Assembly (NCBI GenBank): GCA_035627615.1
Contig: DASPLL010000024.1
Coordinates: 1 to 64,000, forward strand
DNA: 64,000 nt
Source of the DNA: BRH-c25 sp035627615
GTDB lineage: Bacteria > Bacillota > Clostridia > Lutisporales > Lutisporaceae
Reading direction: 5' to 3'
A program made the position numbers and the translations under genes. The notes beneath the pieces were generated by a model. That model ran no database searches, was not told where the DNA came from, and worked only from the letters and a program-made list of their open reading frames with translations. Below are positions 1-8,009 of the stretch, in pieces. The stretch's first letter is position 1. Each line of letters begins with the position of its first letter.

Positions 1-153
1 TTCCCCCTGGCGGAGCTCCGCTCCCGGTGAAGGGGTGTGGTTGCCCTGCCTTACTCCAGAGCAAATGCTTCCGGCAACCCGAGGCACGCATGCCCCTTGC
101 TCTTTCCCTCCGTGCCGCAGCGTGAGGGCATTGTTAGATGATGTCAGACGTCC
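1..153 (-). other. Putative integron-type (attC-like) cassette boundary
   Basis: Read on the minus strand, 140-134 is ATCTAAC, which fits the integron R'' box RYYYAAC. It is followed by AATGCCCTCACGC, like the start of classical attC sites (TCTAACAA). The rest to position 1 is G+C-rich, unlike the A+T-rich gene beside it, and can fold (TGCCCT with AGGGCA, AGAGCAA with TTGCTCT). No R' box (GTTRRRY) is visible before the window edge, so the site is incomplete or lies partly outside. Bases 134-153 are an imperfect inverted copy of 1107-1126, so terminal inverted repeats of a small element is the alternative reading. Confidence 0.4.
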
Positions 154-195
154 CCAAAGCCCTGCTTAAATTAGAAATTATCACATAGCTTCTAT

Positions 196-1014
196 TCAGT
201 CTTCGATTAGTTGTAATAGTATTATTCTATAGTCTTTTACATTCTTAAACCCTAACTTTTCTGCTACTTTAATAGATGGAGTATTTCTCTTCCAGCTATC
301 CCAATAAGGAGTTACTTTTAATTGCATACACTTATTTAAAAAGCCGGCAGCTGTTGCACTTGCAATTCCTTTTGTCTGATACTCTCCAATTGTCTCTATG
401 CCAATACCACATGATGTTGAGCTAACATATTCTGCAGTGCACCAACAGGCAATATTCTGACCTTCTAGCGCATAACAGCCAAAGCCTTTATTCAAAAATC
501 TCTGCGGTGAACCCCACATACTTGTTATTTCCTCTACCATACATTCTATATTATTTAGTGATTCATTTTGAATTAATTCCTCATTTATACTTCTTACTTC
601 TACATTATCAATCTTTGTTGTAACAAAAGGTATACTACCTAAATCATGACAATATAAAGACCTTGGTGCAATTATTGGTTTGAATCTCTGCAACAGCTCT
701 AAGAGTTTACTCTCCCAAATATCTGATATAAAATATATCTTAGCTATTTTTATAATCTGTTTTGTTGATTCATTTAGAAACTTATCTATAAAAAATTCAA
801 TCCCTTCACTATAAGCATCTTCATCAGCTGTAACACCACCGAAATAAAAGCAATGCCCCTTATCCCATATTAAAGATATATTAGGAGCTTCAACACTATC
901 CACATATACTTCCGAAGGTGTGTTACCTTCCAAAATGGAATCAAAAACAAACCCAATCTGCTCTTGATTATAAAACTTCTTTAGCACATGGATATTTCCT
1001 TTTAACTCAAACAT
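196..1014 (-). CDS. GNAT family N-acetyltransferase (PF12746-like)
   Basis: This 272-residue protein probably transfers an acetyl group from acetyl-CoA to an unknown small molecule or protein. The C-terminal third has the acetyl-CoA binding signature of the family, with GIGIETIGEYQTKGIASATA followed by YWDSWKRNTPSIKVAEKLGF, the Trp/Asn-rich end typical of the clostridial and bacillar GNAT_acetyltran family. I chose the ATG at 1014, which has GAGG about nine bases upstream; an upstream GTG at 1065 has no good Shine-Dalgarno. It is more A+T-rich than the downstream cofactor genes. It lies between inverted integron-like core boxes and next to a tyrosine recombinase, so it may be a mobile cassette gene. 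The substrate is unknown. Confidence 0.75.
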   Translation of the reverse strand: MFELKGNIHVLKKFYNQEQIGFVFDSILEGNTPSEVYVDSVEAPNISLIWDKGHCFYFGGVTADEDAYSEGIEFFIDKFLNESTKQIIKIAKIYFISDIWESKLLELLQRFKPIIAPRSLYCHDLGSIPFVTTKIDNVEVRSINEELIQNESLNNIECMVEEITSMWGSPQRFLNKGFGCYALEGQNIACWCTAEYVSSTSCGIGIETIGEYQTKGIASATAAGFLNKCMQLKVTPYWDSWKRNTPSIKVAEKLGFKNVKDYRIILLQLIED

Positions 1015-1106
1015 CTCCTCTAACCTCACTTCACTAGTGTATTTAGGCTTATATTTACTACACACCTGCTATAGAACCATGAAGAATAGGCTTACACCAT
1101 CACAAA

Positions 1107-1200
1107 CGCGTCAGATGTCATCTAACTATCATAACTACGACATCACGTCGTCAACATATCCAAATCAGGTTATGTTTGCGACGCAGTGTCGTCAACATTT
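1107..1200 (-). other. Putative attI-like recombination region
   Basis: Immediately downstream of the recombinase stop, the minus strand carries two direct repeats starting TGTTGACGAC (near 1197 and 1157), each followed by a short inverted repeat (CGAC..GTCG and ACGAC..GTCGT). Then comes GTTAGAT at 1126-1120, which fits the integron R' box GTTRRRY. Two integrase-binding direct repeats before a core box is the layout of attI sites. The core box extends into GTTAGATGACATCTGACG, an imperfect inverted match to 134-153 beyond the acetyltransferase gene. This is inferred from pattern only. Confidence 0.4.
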
Positions 1201-1215
1201 TTATGTGGATGTAAT

Positions 1216-2316
1216 TTATGTTTTTCCTAACATGATTTTATCCAATGGGCTTTGTATATTTTTGATGCTATTCTCAGTCACATGGGTATATATTTCTGTT
1301 GTTTTGCTGCTCTGGTGTCCCAGAAGCTCCTGAATATATCTCAGATCAACTCCACCCTCCAACAGATGAGTTGCAAATGAATGCCTCAACGTATGTATTG
1401 ATACTTTCTTTTTTATTCCGACCCTATCCTTGGTGTTTTCAAATATCCTTTGAACTGTCCTCTCGGTTATATGCTTATCAGAATCATCTCCAGGAAACAG
1501 CCATCCTTCAGGCCCGCACTTCTTCATATATTGTATCAGTATCTCTAAAGCAGTCTGCGCGAGCACTGTATACCTGTCCTTTCTTCCTTTACCCTGCACT
1601 ATGTGGATAAGCATTCTATCACTATCAATATCTGTAACTCTAAGTCTGACTACTTCTCCAACCCTAAGCCCTGCTGAATATGTAAGAAACAATACTGCTT
1701 TATGCTTTATATTGCTTACATTATCAAGAATTTTTAACACATCCTTTTGACTAAGGACTTCCGGAAGCTTTTTCTGATCTTTTGGCCTGATTATTTTTGT
1801 AACCGGTTCATTTCTCTTGAATACATTATTAAATAGAAATTTTATTGAATTTACTGCCTGATTTACATAAGAATGAGAGGATTGTTGTTCTTCCAAAAGG
1901 AATAACAAGTAACTATTAATATCCTTCTCATCCAATAAGTCGGTATTTTTGTCACAATGCTTCAAGAACAGCCTTATATGGCTCATATAGGACTTTATTG
2001 TTTTTTTACTATATCCCTTAAGCTTGAGCATATCACTCATCATTATCATACAGTTTGAATTGCCGCTATCTATCTCAATGCTTTTATCATTGTCCGTGTA
2101 TGCGATACTCTTGTCAATTACCAATTCACTTTTTGCAAACAACTCCAGTAGCTGATCAATAGCCTCACAGCTATCCGGTATCAACCATTTCCTGTTCTGA
2201 GCATCCCACTTTCGCCCGGTTATTCCCTTAATCCCCGCAATATATTCTTCATTATATGGGAATACCAGCTCCAACTCCCCTGGCTTTCCCTTTCTCACCC
2301 AAATTGACAAATCCAT
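1216..2316 (-). CDS. Tyrosine recombinase, XerC/D-like, with extra N-terminal domain
   Basis: A 366-residue site-specific recombinase of the tyrosine family. The catalytic residues are visible: Arg218 (AGLRVGE), Lys243 (GKGRKDR), His308 and Arg311 (HTLRHSF), His334 (LLGH) and Tyr343 (EIYTHV). Residues about 90-170 are the SAM-like core-binding domain. Residues 1-60 form an extra domain with a WDAQNRKWLIP motif. The C-terminus has SPLD, also seen in XerC/D and integron integrases. The insertion that defines canonical IntI between patches II and III is absent. Its 3' end faces possible attI/attC sites and an acetyltransferase gene in the same orientation, as in reversed integrons. It could instead be a chromosomal Xer paralogue or element integrase. 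Confidence 0.85.
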   Translation of the reverse strand: MDLSIWVRKGKPGELELVFPYNEEYIAGIKGITGRKWDAQNRKWLIPDSCEAIDQLLELFAKSELVIDKSIAYTDNDKSIEIDSGNSNCMIMMSDMLKLKGYSKKTIKSYMSHIRLFLKHCDKNTDLLDEKDINSYLLFLLEEQQSSHSYVNQAVNSIKFLFNNVFKRNEPVTKIIRPKDQKKLPEVLSQKDVLKILDNVSNIKHKAVLFLTYSAGLRVGEVVRLRVTDIDSDRMLIHIVQGKGRKDRYTVLAQTALEILIQYMKKCGPEGWLFPGDDSDKHITERTVQRIFENTKDRVGIKKKVSIHTLRHSFATHLLEGGVDLRYIQELLGHQSSKTTEIYTHVTENSIKNIQSPLDKIMLGKT

Positions 2317-2460
2317 CCCTTCTTTTGTATCAGAGTAAATACCAGCATTTACCTGTTATCTATTCCATTATACGATATTTGCATTCTACTTTAAATGTAC
2401 CAATATATAATATTTCACACTGTTCATATGACAATTTTCGATATCTGCCAAAAAACAAAA

Positions 2461-2497
2461 GGATATCCCGCTTGTCAGCATGACAAACGAAATATCC
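2461..2497 (-). terminator. Rho-independent terminator after the DinB-like gene
   Basis: Imperfect hairpin built on GGATAT...ATATCC with an inner TTGTCA-gca-TGACAA stem. On the minus strand it is followed by TTTTGTTTTTT. It lies 39 bases past the DinB-like stop codon. The remainder of 2317-2535 shows no gene that I can support. Confidence 0.65.
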
Positions 2498-2535
2498 ACT
2501 TTCACTTCTGTGGTCAGAGTCATCCCCGTGTCCCT

Positions 2536-3081
2536 TTACTGTTTCCGTGAAGCGTAAAGGAAGCGGCCGCAGCCGATCTCGGCGGCATTCTTCATAAGCT
2601 CGAGATTCAGCCACGCAGCAAGCTCATAAAAAGGTCTATCCTCGAAAGGCCATTTGGTCCTTTTGCCGGAAAACAACTCCTCGTCCGGCAAGGTCTCCAG
2701 TTTAGTCTTCCACTCATCATGGAGTTGAATAATTTTTTCTCTGGCGGCTGTGACACTGCCGGGCCAATTTATGGCCTCACGTGTTAGGGTTCCATTTCCG
2801 AAAGCGTAGTCAAAAACCATCGACCACCAGAAGGTAATATGCCAGGTCAGCCAGGCAATGCTCGACGGTCCGATATCGTAAGCTTCTGTATCAGGCCAGT
2901 CTGCACGCCATATTCCCGCTTCATCAGCAACATGAAGGCTCCTTGGAGCAGGTTTCCAGAGGCACTCCTCGTCTTCAAGGCCGGTGAGATGAAGCTCTAA
3001 CATCTGCCATGAAATATCGAGCTGGAATATAAGTGTATTGCGAATGTTATCGGTTGAATTCTGGATACTTTCGTTACTCAT
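2536..3081 (-). CDS. DinB-like four-helix protein
   Basis: A 181-residue protein that resembles the DinB/YfiT superfamily of helical-bundle, often metal-binding enzymes. The N-terminal helix region QLDISWQMLELHLTGLEDEE and the later SIAWLTWHITFWWSMVFD segment, with a histidine in the usual metal-ligand context, are typical. Known relatives include thiol transferases and many uncharacterised proteins, so the reaction cannot be given. I chose the ATG at 3081 because GGAGG lies seven to eight bases upstream; the ATG at 3096 overlaps that RBS. It appears to be a single-gene unit with a terminator on each side. Confidence 0.65.
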   Translation of the reverse strand: MSNESIQNSTDNIRNTLIFQLDISWQMLELHLTGLEDEECLWKPAPRSLHVADEAGIWRADWPDTEAYDIGPSSIAWLTWHITFWWSMVFDYAFGNGTLTREAINWPGSVTAAREKIIQLHDEWKTKLETLPDEELFSGKRTKWPFEDRPFYELAAWLNLELMKNAAEIGCGRFLYASRKQ

Positions 3082-3111
3082 AATATTATCCTCCAAATAT
3101 CAAAATATAAA

Positions 3112-3146
3112 GGATGTTTTACTTGTAATACACAGGCAAAACATCC
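3112..3146 (-). terminator. Terminator of the moaA-MOSC unit
   Basis: GGATGTTTT pairs with AAAACATCC and the inner arm continues imperfectly. On the minus strand the stem is followed by TTTATATTTTG. It lies about 40 bases beyond the MOSC gene stop. Confidence 0.65.
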
Positions 3147-3167
3147 TCATAAACTGCTTCACTTTAC

Positions 3168-3191
3168 AGAGCGCATGAAATGCGTTCCTAC
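3168..3191. repeat. Palindromic repeat unit (GCGCAT..ATGCGT type)
   Basis: AGAGCGCATGAAATGCGTTC followed by CTAC. Two further copies lie at 59762-59786 and 60615-60640. The CTA inside this copy is, on the minus strand, the TAG stop codon of the MOSC gene, so the repeat supplies the end of the reading frame. Confidence 0.7.
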
Positions 3192-3625
3192 AATATTACT
3201 TCTATTTCATCTCCGGGCTTTATTATCCCATTCTTCAGCACCTTTGTGAATATGCCCTCCGTGGGCATTATACAGCTGCCTATCTTCTGGAATATCTCAC
3301 ATTTCACATGACATTCCTTGCCTATCTGTGTTACTTCCTGAAGGGTTTCACCTATCCTGAGCTTTGTACCTACCGGAAGCTTCCAGAGCTCAAGGCCTTC
3401 TGTAGTCAGGTTCTCTGCAAATTTGCCCGTGCAGAGTCCCTCAATGCCTAAAGCCTTCATTTTGTTGATGCTCTCTATGCCAAGGAGACTCACCTGCCTG
3501 TGCCAATTTCCTGCATGTGCGTCGCCTACCAGGCCATGATCGACTCTGAATTCCCCCTGCTCTATGGGCTTTTTGAAAACGCCCTTCTTTTCGCTTATGT
3601 TTACAGCTATTACCTTACCTTTCAT
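3188..3625 (-). CDS. MOSC domain protein
   Basis: A 145-residue single-domain MOSC protein. MOSC domains are related to the C-terminal domain of molybdenum cofactor sulfurase and are linked to Moco sulfuration or to proteins that use the cofactor. Visible family features are the DHGLVGDAHAGNWHRQVSLL stretch, the FAENLTTEGLEL segment and a conserved cysteine in the C-terminal half (KECHVKCEIF). It starts 18 bases after moaA and shares its strand, so the two are probably cotranscribed as part of a pterin cofactor cluster. The exact reaction of stand-alone clostridial MOSC proteins is not known. Confidence 0.85.
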   Translation of the reverse strand: MKGKVIAVNISEKKGVFKKPIEQGEFRVDHGLVGDAHAGNWHRQVSLLGIESINKMKALGIEGLCTGKFAENLTTEGLELWKLPVGTKLRIGETLQEVTQIGKECHVKCEIFQKIGSCIMPTEGIFTKVLKNGIIKPGDEIEVIL

Positions 3626-3642
3626 ACATATCCCCCTTCTTT

Positions 3643-4623
3643 CTACCCGCCTATTTTATACATATCACGTTCTACAGGTTCGCTGCACAGATCATTAAGT
3701 GTGTGATGACCGGGCTTGGACTGTATAGCTTCCGTCACAGCCTTCTCCAGCACTTTATATTTACCGGCCTGATCTTTATCCCTTAGTATTCCTCTTACAT
3801 CTATTTCACTGTTGGAATGGAGACAGGGCTTCAGCTTCCCGTCTGCAGTAAGCCTTATCCTGTTGCAGTTATCACAGAATTTGTGGCTTATTGGATTAAT
3901 AAGCCCGACCCTGCCTTTTGCTCCGGGCAGCATATAGTATCTGGCAGGACTGCTTTTGTCGGCGGCTTCTACCGGTTCCAGTTCCTTGAACCTTTCCAGC
4001 ACTGTTGAATTGGGCAAATAGTGCTCTGCTGCAAATTTCGCCGCTTGTCCCAAAGGCATCAGCTCAATAAAACGCACATCAATGTTCTCATTAATTGTAA
4101 GCTTTATAAAATCACCTATTTCGTCCTCATTAAAGCCTTTAGTCAGAACCGTGTTGATTTTTATCGGCACAAGCCCTACTCTCAATGCCTCATCGATACC
4201 CTCCAGGACATCCCTGAGGTTTCCTCCCCTGGTAATATAGCGGTATTTTTCTTCATTCATTGTATCCAGGCTTATGTTTATCCTTTTCAGGCCTGCTTCC
4301 TTCAGGTCACGGGCAAGCTTCTTAAGCAGCACTCCATTGGTGGTCAAAGCTATATCCTTTATACCGCCGAGAGCCGATATCTTATCGATAAGCCCTGTGA
4401 GCCCCCTCCTTACAAGAGGTTCTCCTCCTGTGATCCTTATCTTGTCTGTGCCTAATTCCGCGCAGACTTTTACTACCTCGAATATCTCCTCCAGTGTCAG
4501 CATCTCCAAATGGTCCTTCTTCTCTATGCCTTCCTCAGGCATGCAGTACCTGCATCTGAGATTGCACCTGTCGGTAACGGATATTCTCAGATAGTTTATG
4601 TTTCTGCCCAAGCCATCCTTCAT
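3643..4623 (-). CDS. moaA: GTP 3',8-cyclase MoaA
   Basis: A 326-residue radical SAM enzyme for the first step of molybdopterin synthesis: with MoaC it turns GTP into cyclic pyranopterin monophosphate. The N-terminal cluster is C20-x3-C24-x2-C27 (DRCNLRCRYCMP), followed by the SAM-binding TGGEPLVRRG. The C-terminal second cluster is visible as FCDNCNRIRLTADGKLKPCL, and the protein ends in the Gly-Gly tail (YKIGG) needed for catalysis. Length is normal for the family. It is followed by the MOSC gene and preceded by two MoeA genes on the same strand. The same pathway serves tungsten cofactor, which fits the nearby tungstate transporter. Confidence 0.97.
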   Translation of the reverse strand: MKDGLGRNINYLRISVTDRCNLRCRYCMPEEGIEKKDHLEMLTLEEIFEVVKVCAELGTDKIRITGGEPLVRRGLTGLIDKISALGGIKDIALTTNGVLLKKLARDLKEAGLKRINISLDTMNEEKYRYITRGGNLRDVLEGIDEALRVGLVPIKINTVLTKGFNEDEIGDFIKLTINENIDVRFIELMPLGQAAKFAAEHYLPNSTVLERFKELEPVEAADKSSPARYYMLPGAKGRVGLINPISHKFCDNCNRIRLTADGKLKPCLHSNSEIDVRGILRDKDQAGKYKVLEKAVTEAIQSKPGHHTLNDLCSEPVERDMYKIGG

Positions 4624-4659
4624 ATGTGACCTCCACCCTTTAAAATAGAAATCCAGTAT

Positions 4660-6609
4660 TTATATGTGTATTATCTCTCCTATATCTTCGGCTCCATAGC
4701 CGCCCAGCTCCAGGAGTATATCCTTGAACTCCTCTGATTTTATTATATCAATAAATTGCTTAAACATGTCCATTTCCAAATATTTTTCAGGTATGGCAAA
4801 ATCATACTCTTCCTCGCCTATTGGAATAAAGTCCAGATCCATTGCTTTAGCTGCGGAGAGCACCCCGACACCTGCATCCGCCGAACCTGAGCTAACCGCT
4901 GCGGCTACTGCCATATGGGTGGTCATCTCCCGCTCATAGCCCGATATGGAGGTCTGATCCATGCCTTCCTTTTTAAGGATAAAATCGACAAGTATCCTTG
5001 TGCCGGCCCCCTTCTGCCTGTTGACAAACTGCACATCCTCTCTGGTAAGGTCCTTGAAGCCTGTTATATTCTTCGGATTCCCTTTTCTGACCATCATCCC
5101 CTGTACCCTCTTAACTCCTTTTACCAGTGCAGTTTTTGTACCAGGAAGAAGCTTCTTTATATAACTTATGTTGTAAATGCCTGTTTCCTCATCGAGAAGA
5201 TGTACAGGAGCCATATGCGCCTCCCCTCTGCGTAGGGACATGAGCCCTCCCATGCTGCCTACATGAGCGGAGGACAGGCTGCTTCTTGAGTCCTTCCTGT
5301 GAATAAGGCTGCCTATCATATCCATTATCAGATCATGGCTGCCTATGGACACTATTGTGTTCTTTATATCATCGATATTCTTGGTCAGCTCTATCTGAAC
5401 CTTATCTCCTGCTTCAATACCCTCGCTGTTCCTGGGGATCGTCAATATGCCGTCCGCCCTGACCAGGGACATTGTGGCTCCCGCTCCTCTGTTCAGGGGG
5501 GTGGCTATCAATTTGTCCTCCACCATTCCAAGTTTGATCCTTACATACTCGGTATGCTTAAGGGAGGAGACTATCCTTCTGGATAAAACCGCTTCCGCCT
5601 TGTTCTTCGAAGTCACTCCATGTTTAAGGAACTTCCGGATAAGCGGCTTTGCAAAGGTTTCAAAAACAAAATATGCAGAAACCGGGTAGCCCGGGATCCC
5701 CAGCACCGGCTTTCCATCCACTATCCCGAGTATGGCAGGCTTTCCCGGCCTGGTCGCAATTCCGTGGACCAAGACCTCTCCAAGCTCGGCGATGAGCTTT
5801 ACGGTGAAGTCCTCACTTCCTGCTGAAGAGCCTGCATTTATGATTACCATGTCATTTTCATTGACAGCCTTTGCTATTGTACTCTTAAGCAGCTCATAAT
5901 CATCCGGCACCGGCTTGAACCTTGCCGGCTCACCGCCATATTCCTTCACCATGCCCTCGAACATCCTGGAATTTGATTCTATTATCTTTCCCAGCACCAG
6001 AGGCTCATCCGGCTCTATGATCTCAGTGCCTGTGGGTATTATCCCTATTCTTGGCTTCTTTACGACTGTAAGCTCTGTAATGCCGCCTGAAAGCATGGCT
6101 GCAATATCTACCGGTCTTATCTCGTGGTTTGCCGGTATTATCATTTCATTTGCCACGATATCCTCACCTATAGGCCTGATATCCTGCCAGGGGGCTGCTG
6201 ACTTAATTATTTCAACAGTTTCACTGTCTATTTCAACTACATCCTCTATCATTATCACTGCATCATAAGGGTCTGTGATCGGATCACCCGTATCCACATA
6301 AATGAAGTCCCTACCCTTCTCAAGCCTCATGGGATTTGCCTCCGAAGCGCCGAAGGTGGATTTTGCCTTTACTGCGATCCCGTCCATTGCCGAAGCATTG
6401 AAATTAGGAGAGGACACCCTGGCAAAAACCGCGTCGGCAGACACCCTGCCCTGTGAAGCCAGCACCGCAAGCCTTTCTACGGCTGCATGCTCCAGATATG
6501 CCTCTGTCCGTTCCATTAGAAGCTTTTGAGCCTCGTTGACATCCATATTTGAAATGTATATGTTTCTTTCCTGCTTATTCAACCTTCTCACGCTCCATTT
6601 GTTGCTCAA
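4660..6609 (-). CDS. MoeA-type molybdopterin molybdotransferase fused to a periplasmic-binding-like domain
   Basis: A 649-residue two-domain protein. Residues about 15-415 are MoeA/gephyrin-E-like (FNASAMDGIAVK, IPTGTEII, NAGSSAGSEDF, GIPGYPVSAYFVFE), which inserts molybdate or tungstate into adenylylated molybdopterin. Residues about 440-645 resemble a PBP-like substrate-binding domain (VSIGSHDLIMDMIGSLIH, GAGTRILVDF). Such MoeA-PBP fusions occur in Clostridia and archaea; the second domain may sense or deliver oxyanion or a pterin ligand. It begins five bases after the neighbouring moeA, so translation is probably coupled. The start is uncertain: the TTG at 6609 gives the longest frame, with a GTG at 6591; neither has a well-spaced RBS. 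Confidence 0.88.
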   Translation of the reverse strand: MSNKWSVRRLNKQERNIYISNMDVNEAQKLLMERTEAYLEHAAVERLAVLASQGRVSADAVFARVSSPNFNASAMDGIAVKAKSTFGASEANPMRLEKGRDFIYVDTGDPITDPYDAVIMIEDVVEIDSETVEIIKSAAPWQDIRPIGEDIVANEMIIPANHEIRPVDIAAMLSGGITELTVVKKPRIGIIPTGTEIIEPDEPLVLGKIIESNSRMFEGMVKEYGGEPARFKPVPDDYELLKSTIAKAVNENDMVIINAGSSAGSEDFTVKLIAELGEVLVHGIATRPGKPAILGIVDGKPVLGIPGYPVSAYFVFETFAKPLIRKFLKHGVTSKNKAEAVLSRRIVSSLKHTEYVRIKLGMVEDKLIATPLNRGAGATMSLVRADGILTIPRNSEGIEAGDKVQIELTKNIDDIKNTIVSIGSHDLIMDMIGSLIHRKDSRSSLSSAHVGSMGGLMSLRRGEAHMAPVHLLDEETGIYNISYIKKLLPGTKTALVKGVKRVQGMMVRKGNPKNITGFKDLTREDVQFVNRQKGAGTRILVDFILKKEGMDQTSISGYEREMTTHMAVAAAVSSGSADAGVGVLSAAKAMDLDFIPIGEEEYDFAIPEKYLEMDMFKQFIDIIKSEEFKDILLELGGYGAEDIGEIIHI

Positions 6610-6614
6610 AATAT

Positions 6615-7844
6615 TTATCTGAAAAGCTCCACCTTCACGGCTTCACCTTTTTTTATTCCTTCTTTATTCACAGGTATCCGGATCACCCCGTGGGCTTTGG
6701 AAAGCTGCGATATGGCAGCAGATTTTGCATGTATGGGCTTTGCTGTAATACTGTTTTCTCCTTCCTCCAGTTCAACCATCTGATAGGTCTCCTTACCCGG
6801 CGATGAATGAAGGTTGCTGCTGCATAATGCATTTATAAACAATCTCTCATCATTTTTACCCAGCAGTCTGCCAATTAGCTCCTCAACAAACAGCTTGAAT
6901 ATGACCACTGCAGAGACCGGATGTCCCGGAAGTCCAAAAACCGCCGCATTTCCGACCCTGCCAAGAATAGTAGGTTTGCCTGGCTTCACAGCAACTCCGT
7001 GCACGAAAACTCCCGGCTCTCCAAAGGAATCGATGACCTTCTCGGTATTATCCTTTGCCCCGACAGAACTGCCTCCGGATATTACAACAATGTCATTGCT
7101 CTTAGACAATTCATCGACTGTACTCCTGATTAGCTCATAGTCATCCCTGACAACTATGCTTCCGGTTACTTCTCCTCCAAGCTCCTGCACCATTGCAGAA
7201 AGGGTATAGGTATTTATATCCCTTACCTGTCCCGGGCTTATCTGCCCGAAGGGATCAACTATCTCATCTCCCGTGGATACAACGGCCACTCTCGGCTTCT
7301 TCGAAACCTTGACATGACTTATTCCTGCCGCACACAGCACCCCTATGTCCCGGGATCTGATCACTCTGCCTCTGGAGATGACCTTTTCCCCCAGCTTAAC
7401 ATCATCACCGGTAAAAATAATATTCTCTCCCGGCGCCACCGGGCTATGGGCGGCCAGCATCCCTTCATCAACCGGCTCAACATATTCGATCATCAGCATT
7501 CCGTCGGCCCCCTCGGGGATCATTCCTCCTGTAGGGACATAGACACAGCTGCCGGAGCTCACTTTAAGTGCGGTAGCTTTTCCCATTTCCACCTTTCCGG
7601 TAATGTTTAAAAAAGCAGGCATACTTTCACCGGCTCCGTAGGTATCCTTTGTGACTACTGCATAGCCGTCAACCGTAGACCTGTTGAAATCAGGTATATT
7701 GACCTGTGAAAAAACATCCTCAAAAGCTGTTCTGCTCAAAGCTTTTATGATCTCTACTTCCTCATAGCCTGCAACAATATCTCCGTAGTATTTCTCCATT
7801 TTCTGCTTTACTTCCTGTACTGTATCAACCTCTAACAGCTTCAT
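6615..7844 (-). CDS. moeA: Molybdopterin molybdotransferase MoeA
   Basis: A 409-residue MoeA-like enzyme of normal single-domain length. It binds molybdopterin-AMP and inserts molybdate or tungstate in the last common step of cofactor synthesis. Family motifs are NRSTVDGYAVV, VPTGGMIPEGADG, VVSTGDEIVDPFG, ISGGSSVGAKDN and GLPGHPVSAVVIF, with domain IV at the C-terminus. The ATG at 7844 has a purine-rich AGGGGGAAG upstream. It heads the moeA, moeA-PBP, moaA, MOSC unit. Two MoeA paralogues side by side is common in organisms using both Mo and W, and may reflect metal specificity, which the sequence alone does not settle. Confidence 0.93.
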   Translation of the reverse strand: MKLLEVDTVQEVKQKMEKYYGDIVAGYEEVEIIKALSRTAFEDVFSQVNIPDFNRSTVDGYAVVTKDTYGAGESMPAFLNITGKVEMGKATALKVSSGSCVYVPTGGMIPEGADGMLMIEYVEPVDEGMLAAHSPVAPGENIIFTGDDVKLGEKVISRGRVIRSRDIGVLCAAGISHVKVSKKPRVAVVSTGDEIVDPFGQISPGQVRDINTYTLSAMVQELGGEVTGSIVVRDDYELIRSTVDELSKSNDIVVISGGSSVGAKDNTEKVIDSFGEPGVFVHGVAVKPGKPTILGRVGNAAVFGLPGHPVSAVVIFKLFVEELIGRLLGKNDERLFINALCSSNLHSSPGKETYQMVELEEGENSITAKPIHAKSAAISQLSKAHGVIRIPVNKEGIKKGEAVKVELFR

Positions 7845-7974
7845 TGGCAGTCTTCCCCCTTAAGTCCCCTGCTATATTTTTCGTGAATCTCAAAACCACT
7901 CTAAATAAATTCTAGCTTATCAAAGTATGATTATCAATATATTATGCCATATTGATACATGTTTATGAAATATT

Positions 7975-8004
7975 GGGGGACAGTGCTTTGCTTCGCTGTC
8001 CCCC
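7975..8004 (-). terminator. Terminator after tupA
   Basis: GGGGGACAG and CTGTCCCCC form a nine-pair G+C-rich stem six bases beyond the tupA stop. T-rich sequence is better on the plus strand (CTTTTATTTT) than on the minus (AATATTTC), so it may work as a strong pause or in both directions. Confidence 0.6.
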
Positions 8005-8009
8005 GGCTT

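Noticed and set aside
1216..2316. Canonical integron integrase IntI
   Set aside because: The IntI-specific insertion between patches II and III is absent, so I only call it a XerC/D-like recombinase with possible att sites.
2360..2614. Minus-strand 84-codon frame overlapping the DinB-like gene end
   Set aside because: It runs through a terminator hairpin, overlaps the DinB-like gene in another frame and shows no family features.
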